From DASRDE01 sp035938175 (GTDB lineage Bacteria; Vulcanimicrobiota; Vulcanimicrobiia; Vulcanimicrobiales; Vulcanimicrobiaceae): a stretch of DNA of 64,000 bases. The stretch's first letter is position 1. The number at the start of each line of letters is the position of its first letter. The stretch covers positions 8,964 through 72,963 of the forward strand of contig DASZHD010000016.1 of NCBI GenBank assembly GCA_035938175.1. The letters are read 5' to 3'. The notes beneath the pieces were generated by a model. The model worked only from the letters and a program-made list of their open reading frames with translations. It ran no database searches and was not told the DNA's origin. A program made the position numbers and the translations under genes. This document shows positions 17,315-25,227 of the stretch, piece after piece.

Positions 17315-18094
17315 TTAATTCGAGGAAGCGTGCGCCGCGGCGGTGCGTGCCTTCAGATCGCGAAGAACGCGCAGTATTTCCGCCTGCGGAGCCGGCGTCA
17401 CCCGCAGCTGTTCTGCAACTTTCAGCGGCCAGCCCGTTGCGGCTCGAACGCGATCCACGTCCACGCCCGGATGCAATTGCGTCAGGGTCAGCTCTTTGGT
17501 TTGCGGATCCGGCTCGAGCACGCCCAAATCGGTGATAACGCGCACCGGTCCGGCGCCTTTGGCTCCCGAACGCGCGCGGCTGTCGCCGCCGCTCAGGTAT
17601 CCCGGCGTCGTCAGAAAATCCAACCGCTCGACGAACGTGCGCGGATCTTGCTTGAGGATCAACAGCACTTCCTTTGCCGATGCGGCGATCTCCGGCGCAC
17701 CGCCCGCGCCGGGTAAGCGCGTGCGCGGCTTTTCGTAACTGCCGATAACCGTCGTATTCAAATTGCCGTAACGGTCGAGCTGGGCAGCTCCCAAAAACCC
17801 GACGTCGACTCGGCCGCCTTGCAGCCAGTACGCGAAGATTTCCGGCACGGAGACCACCGCATCGGCGGTTTCGGCAAGTTCGCCGTCGCCGATCGAGAGC
17901 GGCAGCACGTGCGGCTTGGTGCCGATGGTTCCGGATTCATAAATCAGCACTAAATTCGGCGCATGCGTTAGGCGCGCGAGATTGGCAGCGGTCGACGGCA
18001 AACCGATGCCGACGAAACAAACGTCGCCGTCGCGCAAACACCGGGCCGCTTCGACCGCCATCAATTCGTCGTTAGTGAATTCGGTATCAGGCAT
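17315..18094 (-). CDS. catJ: CoA-transferase beta subunit, 3-oxoadipate (CatJ)/glutaconate type
   Basis: A 259-residue beta subunit of a heterodimeric class I CoA-transferase. The GIGLPSTAANLA segment and IYESGTIG, whose Glu is the expected CoA-thioester-forming residue, mark the CatJ/GctB group, as do QGGRVDVGFLGAAQLDRYGN and DLGVLEPDP near the C-terminus. CatIJ transfers CoA from succinyl-CoA to 3-oxoadipate, a C6 dicarboxylate. No other beta-ketoadipate gene is in view. The gene overlaps the alpha subunit by eight bases and ends seven bases before bioA, which points to a role in biotin precursor activation or another dicarboxylate step. That role is inference. Confidence 0.82.
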   Translation of the reverse strand: MPDTEFTNDELMAVEAARCLRDGDVCFVGIGLPSTAANLARLTHAPNLVLIYESGTIGTKPHVLPLSIGDGELAETADAVVSVPEIFAYWLQGGRVDVGFLGAAQLDRYGNLNTTVIGSYEKPRTRLPGAGGAPEIAASAKEVLLILKQDPRTFVERLDFLTTPGYLSGGDSRARSGAKGAGPVRVITDLGVLEPDPQTKELTLTQLHPGVDVDRVRAATGWPLKVAEQLRVTPAPQAEILRVLRDLKARTAAAHASSN

Positions 18095-18914
18095 GGGCCG
18101 GCGCTTTCATGACGTTTTCTTCCATCCACGCGCTGAAGCGATCGCGATCGCGCGAGATCTTGTCCCACTCGATGTAAAACGCGTTGTCGCGCTGATAATA
18201 GCCGTGCGCGTACGACGGCTTCGCGCCGCCGGGCACCAAACACACCGCTGAAAGCACCCAATTCGGTATCACGATCGAATGCGGCGGGTGCGCGAATTCA
18301 TCGACGAACTCTTCGACCGTCGCGATGGCTTGCGACGCACAGAGTATCGCTTCTTTCTGCACGCCGGCGATGCCGCTGATCAACACGTCGCCGGCGCGGT
18401 TTGCCTGCTGAGCGTGCACGATAGCTACGTCCGGACGCAGCGCGGGAACCGCGGCTAAGCGTTCGCCGCTGAACGGGCACGCGATCTCTTTGATATGAGC
18501 GTTATGCTTGATGAGCTCCGACCCGATGTAGCCGCGCAGTACGGCGAACGGAAGATCGGAAGCACCCGCGGCATAGGCGGCTGCCATCGCGGCGTGCGAG
18601 TGTTCTTCGATCTCGAGCGGACGCGGCCAGCCGTTTTCGACGGCGTCGCGGAACCGGTGAAGCGACCCCACCCCCGGATTTCCGCCCCACGAGAAGATCA
18701 GCTTCCGGGCACAGCCCATGCCGATCATCTGGTCGTAGATAAGGTCGGGCGTCATGCGGACCAGCGTCAGGTCGCGCCGGCCCTGTCGGATGACCTCGTG
18801 GCCGGCGGCAAAGGGAATCAGGTGGGTGAAGCCCTCGAGCGCGACCGTATCCCCGTCTTTGACGTACCGGGAGACGGCCTGGGCGAGGGTCAGACGTTCG
18901 GCTCTAGCAGGCAT
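18087..18914 (-). CDS. catI: CoA-transferase alpha subunit, 3-oxoadipate (CatI)/glutaconate type
   Basis: A 275-residue alpha subunit closely resembling CatI of Pseudomonas in motif content: VKDGDTVALEGFTHLIPFAA, TLVRMTPDLIYDQMIG, KLIFSWGGNPGVGSLHRFRD, PLEIEEHSHAAM and VCLVPGGAKPSYAHGYYQRD. It would form an alpha-beta complex with the downstream subunit. It is the first gene of the run catI-catJ-bioA-bioF-bioD-bioB-speA and is divergent from a class III aminotransferase gene across 76 bases that hold a small palindrome. The acyl substrate is unknown; C5-C7 dicarboxylates are plausible. Confidence 0.85.
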   Translation of the reverse strand: MPARAERLTLAQAVSRYVKDGDTVALEGFTHLIPFAAGHEVIRQGRRDLTLVRMTPDLIYDQMIGMGCARKLIFSWGGNPGVGSLHRFRDAVENGWPRPLEIEEHSHAAMAAAYAAGASDLPFAVLRGYIGSELIKHNAHIKEIACPFSGERLAAVPALRPDVAIVHAQQANRAGDVLISGIAGVQKEAILCASQAIATVEEFVDEFAHPPHSIVIPNWVLSAVCLVPGGAKPSYAHGYYQRDNAFYIEWDKISRDRDRFSAWMEENVMKAPAHA

Positions 18915-18939
18915 ATCTTTGGAGAAAACTGGATTTCGG

Positions 18940-18960
18940 CAAATATAAGCGGTATATTGG
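18940..18960. promoter_or_regulatory. Inverted repeat in the divergent catI / aminotransferase control region
   Basis: CAAATATA at 18940-18947 and TATATTGG at 18953-18960 form an eight-base inverted repeat with one mismatch around a five-base spacer (AGCGG). It is the most AT-rich stretch of the 76-base divergent space. The right arm also offers a -10-like TATATT for the rightward gene. This is the size and symmetry of a dimeric repressor site, but no regulator gene lies nearby, so the assignment is tentative. Confidence 0.4.
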
Positions 18961-18990
18961 ACCTATCCCTCCGAATAACCCGTGAGAATA

Positions 18991-20367
18991 ATGAACCCGA
19001 AGCCAAAAACTGTTGGCGCCGGCGATAGCCGCGTCTTCTATAGAAAGCTCGACAAGGCGTTGCCGCGCATTGTGCGCGGGGCGGGCGTCTACCTTTTCGA
19101 CGAGACGGGCAAGCGGTATCTGGACGGGTCGGGCGGCGCGATGGTCGTCAATGCGGGCCACGGGCTCACGGAGGTTGCCGCAGCCCTGGCCGACCAGGCC
19201 TCCAAGGTCGCATATGTCAACGGCACGGCATTTACGAACGAGCCGGTTGAACGGTTGGCCGCCTTCCTTGCCGGCAAGACGCCGGAGGGAGTCGACCGCG
19301 CCTACTTCTTAAGCAGCGGTTCCGAGGCAACGGAAGCGGCCCTCAAGCTCGCGCGTCAGTACCACGTCGAACGCGGCGAGACCGGCCGGCGCGTGGTTAT
19401 AGCGCAGACCCCGGGCTACCACGGGAACACGCTCCTCGCACTCTCGGCGTCCGCGCGCGGGCATTACAAGACGATGTTCGGGCCTTGGCTGTCGGACGTC
19501 GTGATGATTCCGGCGCCGTATGCGTACCGGAACTCCGTAAGCGATGCGTCCGCGCTCGAAGCGGCGATCCGCGACGCGGGACCGGAGAGCGTCGCCGCAT
19601 TTATCGCCGAGCCCATCGGCGGCTCGTCGACCGGCGCATCGATTCCGCCGGCCGGCTACTTCGCGCACGCGCGAGAAATCTGCGATCGCTACGGCGTGCT
19701 CTTCATCTGCGATGAAGTACTGACGGGCGCCGGGCGCACCGGAAAATACTTCGGCTTGGAACACTTCAAAGATACGGCGGGCGCAGCGATCGTTCCCGAC
19801 GTCATTACGATGGGTAAAGGTTTGAACGGCGGCTACGCTCCGCTGTCGGCGGTCATTTGTAAACGCAGCATCGTCGAAACGATCGCGGCGGGAAGCGGCA
19901 GTTTCATGCACGCGCAAACGTACTCGCACAATCCGCTCGCATGTGCCGCCGCACTCGCGGTGCAGCAGTACATTGCCGAGCACGATCTGGTCGCTCGCGC
20001 TGCGCAGAACGGCGACTACCTCGGCAACGCCTTGCGCAGTTTGACGGACGAGCCGGGTTCCGGCGCCGAATTAATCGGCGACGTCCGCGGTACCGGGATG
20101 CTTTGGGCCGTCGAATTCGTTGCGGACCGCGCGACGAAGGCGCCGTTTCCACGCGAGCGCAAAGTCGCCGAAACGATCGTCGACAAAGCACGCGATCGCG
20201 GGTTGGTGCTTTGGGCTAACGTCGGTCACGCCGACGGAAAGAACGGCGATCTGGTAATGGTCGCTCCGCCGTTTACCATCGAGCGGCCGCAAATCGACGA
20301 ATTGACCGCGCTGCTGCGCTCTACACTTTCGGACACTGCTCGGACGCTTTTCGCTTCGAGTTACTAG
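18991..20367 (+). CDS. Class III (omega-) aminotransferase
   Basis: PLP-dependent aminotransferase of 458 residues. It shows YLDGSGGAMVVNAGHG near the start, FLSSGSEATEAALKLARQY, PGYHGNTLLALSASARG, ICDEVLTGAGRTGK and TMGKGLNGGYAPLSAV with Schiff-base Lys276, then YSHNPLACAAALAV. The ATG at 18991 is chosen over a GTG nine bases earlier. Class III enzymes of this kind act on omega-amino groups of beta-alanine, GABA, diamines or amino acids, and the substrate is not determined. It is followed 19 bases later by an aldehyde dehydrogenase and then a second class III aminotransferase. Confidence 0.9.
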   Translation: MNPKPKTVGAGDSRVFYRKLDKALPRIVRGAGVYLFDETGKRYLDGSGGAMVVNAGHGLTEVAAALADQASKVAYVNGTAFTNEPVERLAAFLAGKTPEGVDRAYFLSSGSEATEAALKLARQYHVERGETGRRVVIAQTPGYHGNTLLALSASARGHYKTMFGPWLSDVVMIPAPYAYRNSVSDASALEAAIRDAGPESVAAFIAEPIGGSSTGASIPPAGYFAHAREICDRYGVLFICDEVLTGAGRTGKYFGLEHFKDTAGAAIVPDVITMGKGLNGGYAPLSAVICKRSIVETIAAGSGSFMHAQTYSHNPLACAAALAVQQYIAEHDLVARAAQNGDYLGNALRSLTDEPGSGAELIGDVRGTGMLWAVEFVADRATKAPFPRERKVAETIVDKARDRGLVLWANVGHADGKNGDLVMVAPPFTIERPQIDELTALLRSTLSDTARTLFASSY

Positions 20368-20386
20368 ACCACTCAGGAGATCAGGA

Positions 20387-21973
20387 ATGACCGCACCTGC
20401 CGTACGCGCACAACCAAAGATCACGTACTCCGCCATCGGCGGAAATCTGGACGAGATTCACGATCGGTTCGAAGAAGCCCACCGGCGCGTCGCCGACACC
20501 TTCGGCGGCACATTCTATTCGATCGTGGACGGCGCGGAAATCAAAGGCAGCGGCACGACGCAAGAGTCGCGCTCGCCGATCGATCGCAACGTGCTGATCG
20601 GAACGTTCGCGAGTGCCGCGCAGTCCGACGTCGATACCGCGGTCGCGGCCGCAAAGCGCGCGCAGAAGATCTGGGGCGCGATGCCCTGGCAAGAACGCAT
20701 CGCCGTAATGCGCGAAATTGCGGAACGGATCCGCGAACGCCGCTACGAGCTCGCAGCGATCATGAGCGTAGAAATCGGTAAGACGCGTTTCGAATCGCTC
20801 GGCGATGCCGAAGAGTCGGCGGATCTCATCGACTATTATGCCGATCAAGTTCAGGAAAACGGCGGTTTTGCGCGTCCCCTCGGACAGCTCTCGCCGAATG
20901 AATCGACGCAGGACGTGCTGCGCCCGTACGGCGTGTTCGCCGTTATTTCGCCGTTCAATTTTCCGATGGCGCTCGCCACGGGTATGAACGCCGGAGCGCT
21001 GCTTGGCGGCAACGCCGTAGTATTCAAACCGGCTGAAGGCGCACTGCGTACCGGTGCATTTCTTGCCGAGGTCTTCTCGCAGTCGCGGCTACCGAAAGGC
21101 ACATTCAACCTCGTCTTCGGCAGCGGCCGCACGATCGGCGATTATTTGACGCGTCACCGCGACATCGACGGCATCGCCTTTACCGGATCGCACGAAGTGG
21201 GCATGCAGCTGCTGCGCAACATCGGCGCGGGCGGCCCGTACGTCAAGCCCGTGCTGGGCGAGCTCGGCGGCAAAAACGCGACGATCGTCACCGGCAGCGC
21301 CGATCTCGAAGCGGCGGCAGAAGGCGTCACGCGTTCGGCGTTCGGACTGCAAGGCCAGAAGTGCAGCGCGTGTTCGCGCGTCTACGTCGACAAACGCGTC
21401 GCGGACAAATTTCTCGAGCTGCTCGTCGCCAAAACGAAGGCGCTGGTCATCGGCGATCCGACCAAACGCGACGTCTTCGTGGGTCCGGTAATCAATCAGG
21501 CCGCTGCCGAAAAATTCGAAAAAGCCGCAGCCGCCGCGAAACGTGATGGCTCGGTGTTAACCGGCGGCGAGCGTTTGCAAACGCCTCCGTACGATCGCGG
21601 ATACTTCGTGGCGCCGACCGTCGCACGGTTGCCGCTCGATCACGAACTCTTTCAAGAAGAGTTGTTCTTGCCGTTTCTCTCCGTCGGCATCGTCGACTCG
21701 TTCGATCAGGCGGTGCAGGAATCGAACCGTTCGCAGCTGGGTTTGACCGGCGGATTGTTTTCGAGCGACGAGACGGAAATCGCGCGGTTCTTCGACGAGA
21801 TGGAAGCAGGCGTATTGTACGTCAATCGCCGCACGGGCGCGACGACCGGTGCATGGCCGGGCGTCCAATCGTTCTGCGGTTGGAAAGGTTCCGGCATTAC
21901 CGGCCGCGGCGGCTGCGGCCCGTACTACGTCGGTCAATTCATGCGCGAACAAAGCCGCACTCGGATGCTGTAA
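20387..21973 (+). CDS. Aldehyde dehydrogenase, pyrroline-5-carboxylate/semialdehyde type
   Basis: NAD(P)-dependent aldehyde dehydrogenase of 528 residues. The oxyanion/cofactor segment is VISPFNFPMALATG, the general-base segment is LGELGGKNATIV, and the nucleophile lies in GLQGQKCSACSR (Cys326). The length and the C-terminal NRRTGATTGAWPGVQ and GWKGSGITGRGG pattern resemble 1-pyrroline-5-carboxylate dehydrogenases and related amino-semialdehyde dehydrogenases more than GabD. Placed between two omega-aminotransferases, it probably oxidises the semialdehyde they produce. The exact substrate is open: glutamate, succinate, malonate or aminoadipate semialdehyde. Twelve bases separate it from the next start. 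Confidence 0.88.
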   Translation: MTAPAVRAQPKITYSAIGGNLDEIHDRFEEAHRRVADTFGGTFYSIVDGAEIKGSGTTQESRSPIDRNVLIGTFASAAQSDVDTAVAAAKRAQKIWGAMPWQERIAVMREIAERIRERRYELAAIMSVEIGKTRFESLGDAEESADLIDYYADQVQENGGFARPLGQLSPNESTQDVLRPYGVFAVISPFNFPMALATGMNAGALLGGNAVVFKPAEGALRTGAFLAEVFSQSRLPKGTFNLVFGSGRTIGDYLTRHRDIDGIAFTGSHEVGMQLLRNIGAGGPYVKPVLGELGGKNATIVTGSADLEAAAEGVTRSAFGLQGQKCSACSRVYVDKRVADKFLELLVAKTKALVIGDPTKRDVFVGPVINQAAAEKFEKAAAAAKRDGSVLTGGERLQTPPYDRGYFVAPTVARLPLDHELFQEELFLPFLSVGIVDSFDQAVQESNRSQLGLTGGLFSSDETEIARFFDEMEAGVLYVNRRTGATTGAWPGVQSFCGWKGSGITGRGGCGPYYVGQFMREQSRTRML

Positions 21974-21984
21974 AGGAGCACGTT

Positions 21985-23292
21985 TTGAAAAATTATCCAT
22001 CGATCGTTACGGCACCGCCGGGTCCCAAGGCGCGCGAGGTGATCGAAAAAGACCGGCGCTTTTCGTCGCCGTCCTATATCAAAGAATACCCGCTCGTCGT
22101 CGAGCGCGGCGAAGGCGCCATGGTGCAAGACGTCGACGGGAACCGCTATCTCGATTTCATGACGGGAATTGCGGTTGCCTCGACCGGCCACTCGCACCCC
22201 AAAGTCGTCGCAGCGATCAAAGACGCGGCCGAGAAATTCTTGCACATCTGCGCCACGGACTTTTATTATCCGGCGTTTTCCGATCTGTGCGAACGGCTCG
22301 CACGGATAGGCCCGGGTCCGCATCCGAAACGCGTATTCCTGACCAACTCGGGAACCGAGGCGGTTGAAGGCGCGATCAAGCTCGCCCGCAGCCATACCAA
22401 GCGTTCCGACATCATTGCGTTCGAAGGAGCTTTCCACGGGCGCTCGATGGGCGCGATTTCGCTGAACTCTTCAAAGACGAAATACCGGCGGCATTTTGGA
22501 CCGTTGCTCTCGGGCGTGCATCATTTGCCGTACGCCAATCCGTACCGCCCGCGCGATTGGCGCGAAGCGACGGAGAAATTGTTCCGTCAACGCGTCGGCC
22601 CGGACGAGATCGCAGCCGTGTTCATCGAGCCGATTCGCGGCGAAGGCGGGTACGTGATTCCGCCAATCGAGTTCTTGCAGTTCTGGCGCGATTTCTGCGA
22701 CGAGAACGGTGCGGTTCTGGTGTACGACGAGGTTCAATCTGGAATCGGCCGCACCGGCGAGATGTTCGCGTCCGAGAACTTCGGCGTGTATCCGGATGTA
22801 ACGCTCAGCGCGAAAGGCCTTGCGTCGGGAATGCCGATCGGTGCGATCATCGCACGCGAATCCGTAATGTCGTGGGAGCAAGGCAGCCACGGCAGCACGT
22901 TCGCCGGAAATCCCGTCTGCTGCGCCGCGGCGCTCGCGACATTGGATCTGGTCGAAGGCGGACTTGCCGCCAATGCCAAGGCGATGGGAAGGCTTTTGCT
23001 CGACGGTCTGCGCGAACTCAAGCAGAAACACGACGTGATCGGCGACGTGCGCGGCATGGGATTGATGATCGGCGTCGAGTTCGTACGCGATCGCGCGACG
23101 AAGGAACCGTACGAGGGTTTTTCAGGTCAGCTCGAACTCGCAGCGTTCGAACGCGGACTGCTGCTGCTGGGCTGCGGCAGAAGCACGATTCGTTTGGCGC
23201 CGCCGCTGCTGATCGACGAGGAAGACGTTTCGATCGCTCTGCGGATTTTGGACGAAGCGCTGCAATCGCTGCAGAGTCCGGTTCCGGCTTAG
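21985..23292 (+). CDS. Class III aminotransferase, 4-aminobutyrate (GabT)-like
   Basis: Second omega-aminotransferase of the cluster, 435 residues. A TTG start at 21985 is chosen because GGAG lies six bases before it and it directly follows the ALDH stop; the open frame runs further upstream but inside the ALDH gene. Signatures: DVDGNRYLDFMTGIAV, LTNSGTEAVEGAIKLAR, EGAFHGRSMGAISLNSSK, LVYDEVQSGIGRTGEMF, TLSAKGLASGMPIGA with Lys277, and STFAGNPVCCAAALA. GabT and acetylornithine-type enzymes share these, and GABA, 5-aminovalerate or putrescine-derived amines are candidate substrates. The gene is convergent with the SIS gene across a repeat-filled gap. Confidence 0.9.
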   Translation: MKNYPSIVTAPPGPKAREVIEKDRRFSSPSYIKEYPLVVERGEGAMVQDVDGNRYLDFMTGIAVASTGHSHPKVVAAIKDAAEKFLHICATDFYYPAFSDLCERLARIGPGPHPKRVFLTNSGTEAVEGAIKLARSHTKRSDIIAFEGAFHGRSMGAISLNSSKTKYRRHFGPLLSGVHHLPYANPYRPRDWREATEKLFRQRVGPDEIAAVFIEPIRGEGGYVIPPIEFLQFWRDFCDENGAVLVYDEVQSGIGRTGEMFASENFGVYPDVTLSAKGLASGMPIGAIIARESVMSWEQGSHGSTFAGNPVCCAAALATLDLVEGGLAANAKAMGRLLLDGLRELKQKHDVIGDVRGMGLMIGVEFVRDRATKEPYEGFSGQLELAAFERGLLLLGCGRSTIRLAPPLLIDEEDVSIALRILDEALQSLQSPVPA

Positions 23293-23301
23293 TCCCGAAT
23301 T

Positions 23302-23410
23302 AGTCATAGTGAGGTATCGCTTGTCATGGTGAGGTATCGAACCACGCCGAGGCATCGAGGCGCTCTTTTTCCCTTCGATTCCTCAGGGTGGTTCGATACC
23401 TCACCATGAC
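23302..23410. repeat. Dispersed palindromic repeat, copy 2
   Basis: Between two convergent genes lies a partial arm (GTCATAGTGAGGTATCG, 23303-23319), then a full left arm starting GTCATGGTGAGGTATCGAAC (23323), and after a short T-rich spacer a right arm ending TTCGATACCTCACCATGAC at 23410. The arms match copies at 10142-10240 and 48692-48951. The outer halves of the two full arms are exact reverse complements over about 20 bases. The position suggests it can act as a bidirectional transcription stop or mRNA 3'-end structure. Confidence 0.88.
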
Positions 23411-23417
23411 AGGATGA

Positions 23418-24440
23418 CTACACCATCGCCTTCATCAAACCGCGCGGCGCGTCGCTCTCGACATATCTGGCGCGGCCTAATTGCAGCGCAAGCACCTGGC
23501 CGGCGACGAGCCAGCCGAGGGTGTTGAACGGCTCCTTCACGACCGGCCCGAGCAGCGGAATGTCGCCCATGCGCGCACCCACGACGTAGCGCAGCGACTC
23601 GGCTTCAGTCGCTTCTACGAGTGGACGGTTCACGATTTCGCGCGACGAATCGTCACAAATACCGATAATCGCGCAGCCCGCATCCAGCATTGCGGCACTG
23701 CCATGCCGGAACTCGCCCGCGCTAAATCCCTCGGCGTGAATGTAACTGGCTTCTTTGAGCTTTAGCGCAAATTCGTGCGCAACCGGTAATCCATAACCCG
23801 TTGAAGCAATGATGACGCTCCGCCGGCGCGCGATGCGCCGGGCCGCATCGCGAACGTCTTCGACGCCGTCGCTGTCGAGCCACGCGCGAACGTCTTCTGC
23901 CGTCTCAATCAAGGAATCCGCGTTGCGGCCGTGACTGCCGGACATGAACCCCGCAGCCCACAGCAGGATCGCCGCGGTCGCCGTCACGCTCTTACTGGCC
24001 GGAACGGCGACTTCGGGCCCCGATCCGACGTCGATCGCCAAGTTTGCACGCTCCGCGAGCGGAGAGTCTGCCGTATTGGTTAGCGCTATCAGTTGTTTCG
24101 GCTCGATGATGTCCAGGGCGTCGAGCAGGTCGCGCGACTGACCGCTCTGCGAACACGCGATCACTACCGCATGCCGGTAGGCAACGTTGTCGAGCACACT
24201 TTCCGTAGCCGAGAGCGCATGGGCGTTGATTCCGCGGCGCCGCAGCGCAAGCGCGCCGAGCTGCGCCATGAACAGCGAGCTCCCCGTGCCGATAAGCACG
24301 ACGTCGCGATCGCGGATCGCGCCGGCCAGTGTTTTGGCTTTGTCGGAGTTCGCGATCGAGTGCCACACGTCGGGCTGTTCGCGTATTTCCCGTTCGAAGT
24401 TCACGCCGAGCATTTCAGAAGCGGGTACTTGGCCGCGCAT
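23418..24440 (-). CDS. SIS-domain sugar isomerase/deaminase (GlmS-isomerase/NagB-II/AgaS-like)
   Basis: A 340-residue protein with two SIS domains and no glutaminase domain. The first domain has VVLIGTGSSLFMAQLGALA and VIACSQSGQSRD; the second has IIASTGYGLPVAHEFALKLK followed by EASYIHAEGFSAGEFRHG, the hallmark of GlmS isomerase-like deaminases. Such stand-alone proteins deaminate glucosamine-6-phosphate or galactosamine-6-phosphate (NagB-II, AgaS) in the cytoplasm. A GGAGG seven bases before the ATG supports the start. It lies 13 bases after cutC and downstream of a TonB receptor and lipoprotein, divergent from a chitinase, so amino-sugar catabolism is likely. Confidence 0.85.
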   Translation of the reverse strand: MRGQVPASEMLGVNFEREIREQPDVWHSIANSDKAKTLAGAIRDRDVVLIGTGSSLFMAQLGALALRRRGINAHALSATESVLDNVAYRHAVVIACSQSGQSRDLLDALDIIEPKQLIALTNTADSPLAERANLAIDVGSGPEVAVPASKSVTATAAILLWAAGFMSGSHGRNADSLIETAEDVRAWLDSDGVEDVRDAARRIARRRSVIIASTGYGLPVAHEFALKLKEASYIHAEGFSAGEFRHGSAAMLDAGCAIIGICDDSSREIVNRPLVEATEAESLRYVVGARMGDIPLLGPVVKEPFNTLGWLVAGQVLALQLGRARYVESDAPRGLMKAMV

Positions 24441-24453
24441 CAGCCTACCTCCG

Positions 24454-25131
24454 TTATGAGCGGATCGGCAGCTTCATGAGCCGCGCGATCCGCTCGATCT
24501 TTCCTGCGTCCAAGCTGCCGTCGGTCCGGGCTCCTCGCCCGACGTGCACTTCACGCAGGCCGGTGAAGCCAATCAGCGCCTCAACGTTTTGGGAATCGAT
24601 CGCGCCCGCACCCAGTATATGCGGCGTCGTGTTACCGCAACATAACTCGCGCAACCAGTACCGGCCGTCCCATGCATTATCGGCGCCGCCGGCACTCAGC
24701 ACGCGCTCCACGCCTTCAATCGCCGCGAGCGTGGCATAGCTCGCGCTCAAACTCGGCGTAGAATCGAACGCGCGATGAAACGTCATCGGCAACCGGCTCA
24801 CGGAAAGCACTTCTTGAACGAACTCGGTGTCGACATGACCGGCTGCATCCAGCGCGCCGAAGGCGACCCCCGAAACGCCGAGATCGCGCAAGCGCGCGGC
24901 ATTACGAAGTATCGCTTGACGCTGCGCTCGATCGTAAACGAACCCGTCGTCGTGCGGACGCACGATGACGTGAACCGGGATCGTAACGCTGTGAACCACC
25001 GACTGAACGGTTTGCGGAGGCGGCGTCAATCCTCCGCGCTCCATCTCACTGACCAATTCGAGTCGCGTGGCACCGGCCTGCTGCGCCGTAACCGCCTCGG
25101 CGGAATCGGTCACCAGCACTTCAAGATGCAT
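24454..25131 (-). CDS. cutC: CutC-family protein
   Basis: CutC-type TIM-barrel protein of 225 residues, with ARLELVSEMERGGLTPP, IPVHVIVRPHDDGFVY, GVSGVAFGALDAAGHVD and MTFHRAFDSTPS as in the family. CutC was first linked to copper tolerance in E. coli, but that role is disputed, and family members often lie beside carbohydrate genes, as here. The ATG opening MHLEVLVTDSAEA is used rather than an upstream in-frame start that would lie in a hairpin. It is 13 bases from the SIS gene and probably shares its transcript. Confidence 0.88.
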   Translation of the reverse strand: MHLEVLVTDSAEAVTAQQAGATRLELVSEMERGGLTPPPQTVQSVVHSVTIPVHVIVRPHDDGFVYDRAQRQAILRNAARLRDLGVSGVAFGALDAAGHVDTEFVQEVLSVSRLPMTFHRAFDSTPSLSASYATLAAIEGVERVLSAGGADNAWDGRYWLRELCCGNTTPHILGAGAIDSQNVEALIGFTGLREVHVGRGARTDGSLDAGKIERIARLMKLPIRS

Positions 25132-25178
25132 GCGGCTGCGTCGCTCCGTTGTTTGGAGACAACAGGGGAGAACGCCCA

Positions 25179-25198
25179 CCCATCCGCGGACGGATGGG
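25179..25198 (-). other. Hairpin in the lipoprotein-cutC spacer
   Basis: CCCATCCG at 25179-25186 and CGGATGGG at 25191-25198 form a perfect eight-pair stem with a four-base loop. It sits in the 96-base space between the lipoprotein stop and the cutC start. No U-tract follows on the transcribed strand, so it is not a canonical intrinsic terminator. It may set relative mRNA levels of receptor and catabolic genes. Confidence 0.4.
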
Positions 25199-25227
25199 CG
25201 CCCCTTGCTGCACTCAGGTAAGAAAGG

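Noticed and set aside
23302..23410. GGTTCGATACC in the dispersed repeats resembles a tRNA T-arm
   Set aside because: No acceptor stem, D-arm or anticodon arm can be drawn around it; the motif is part of the palindromic repeat arm.
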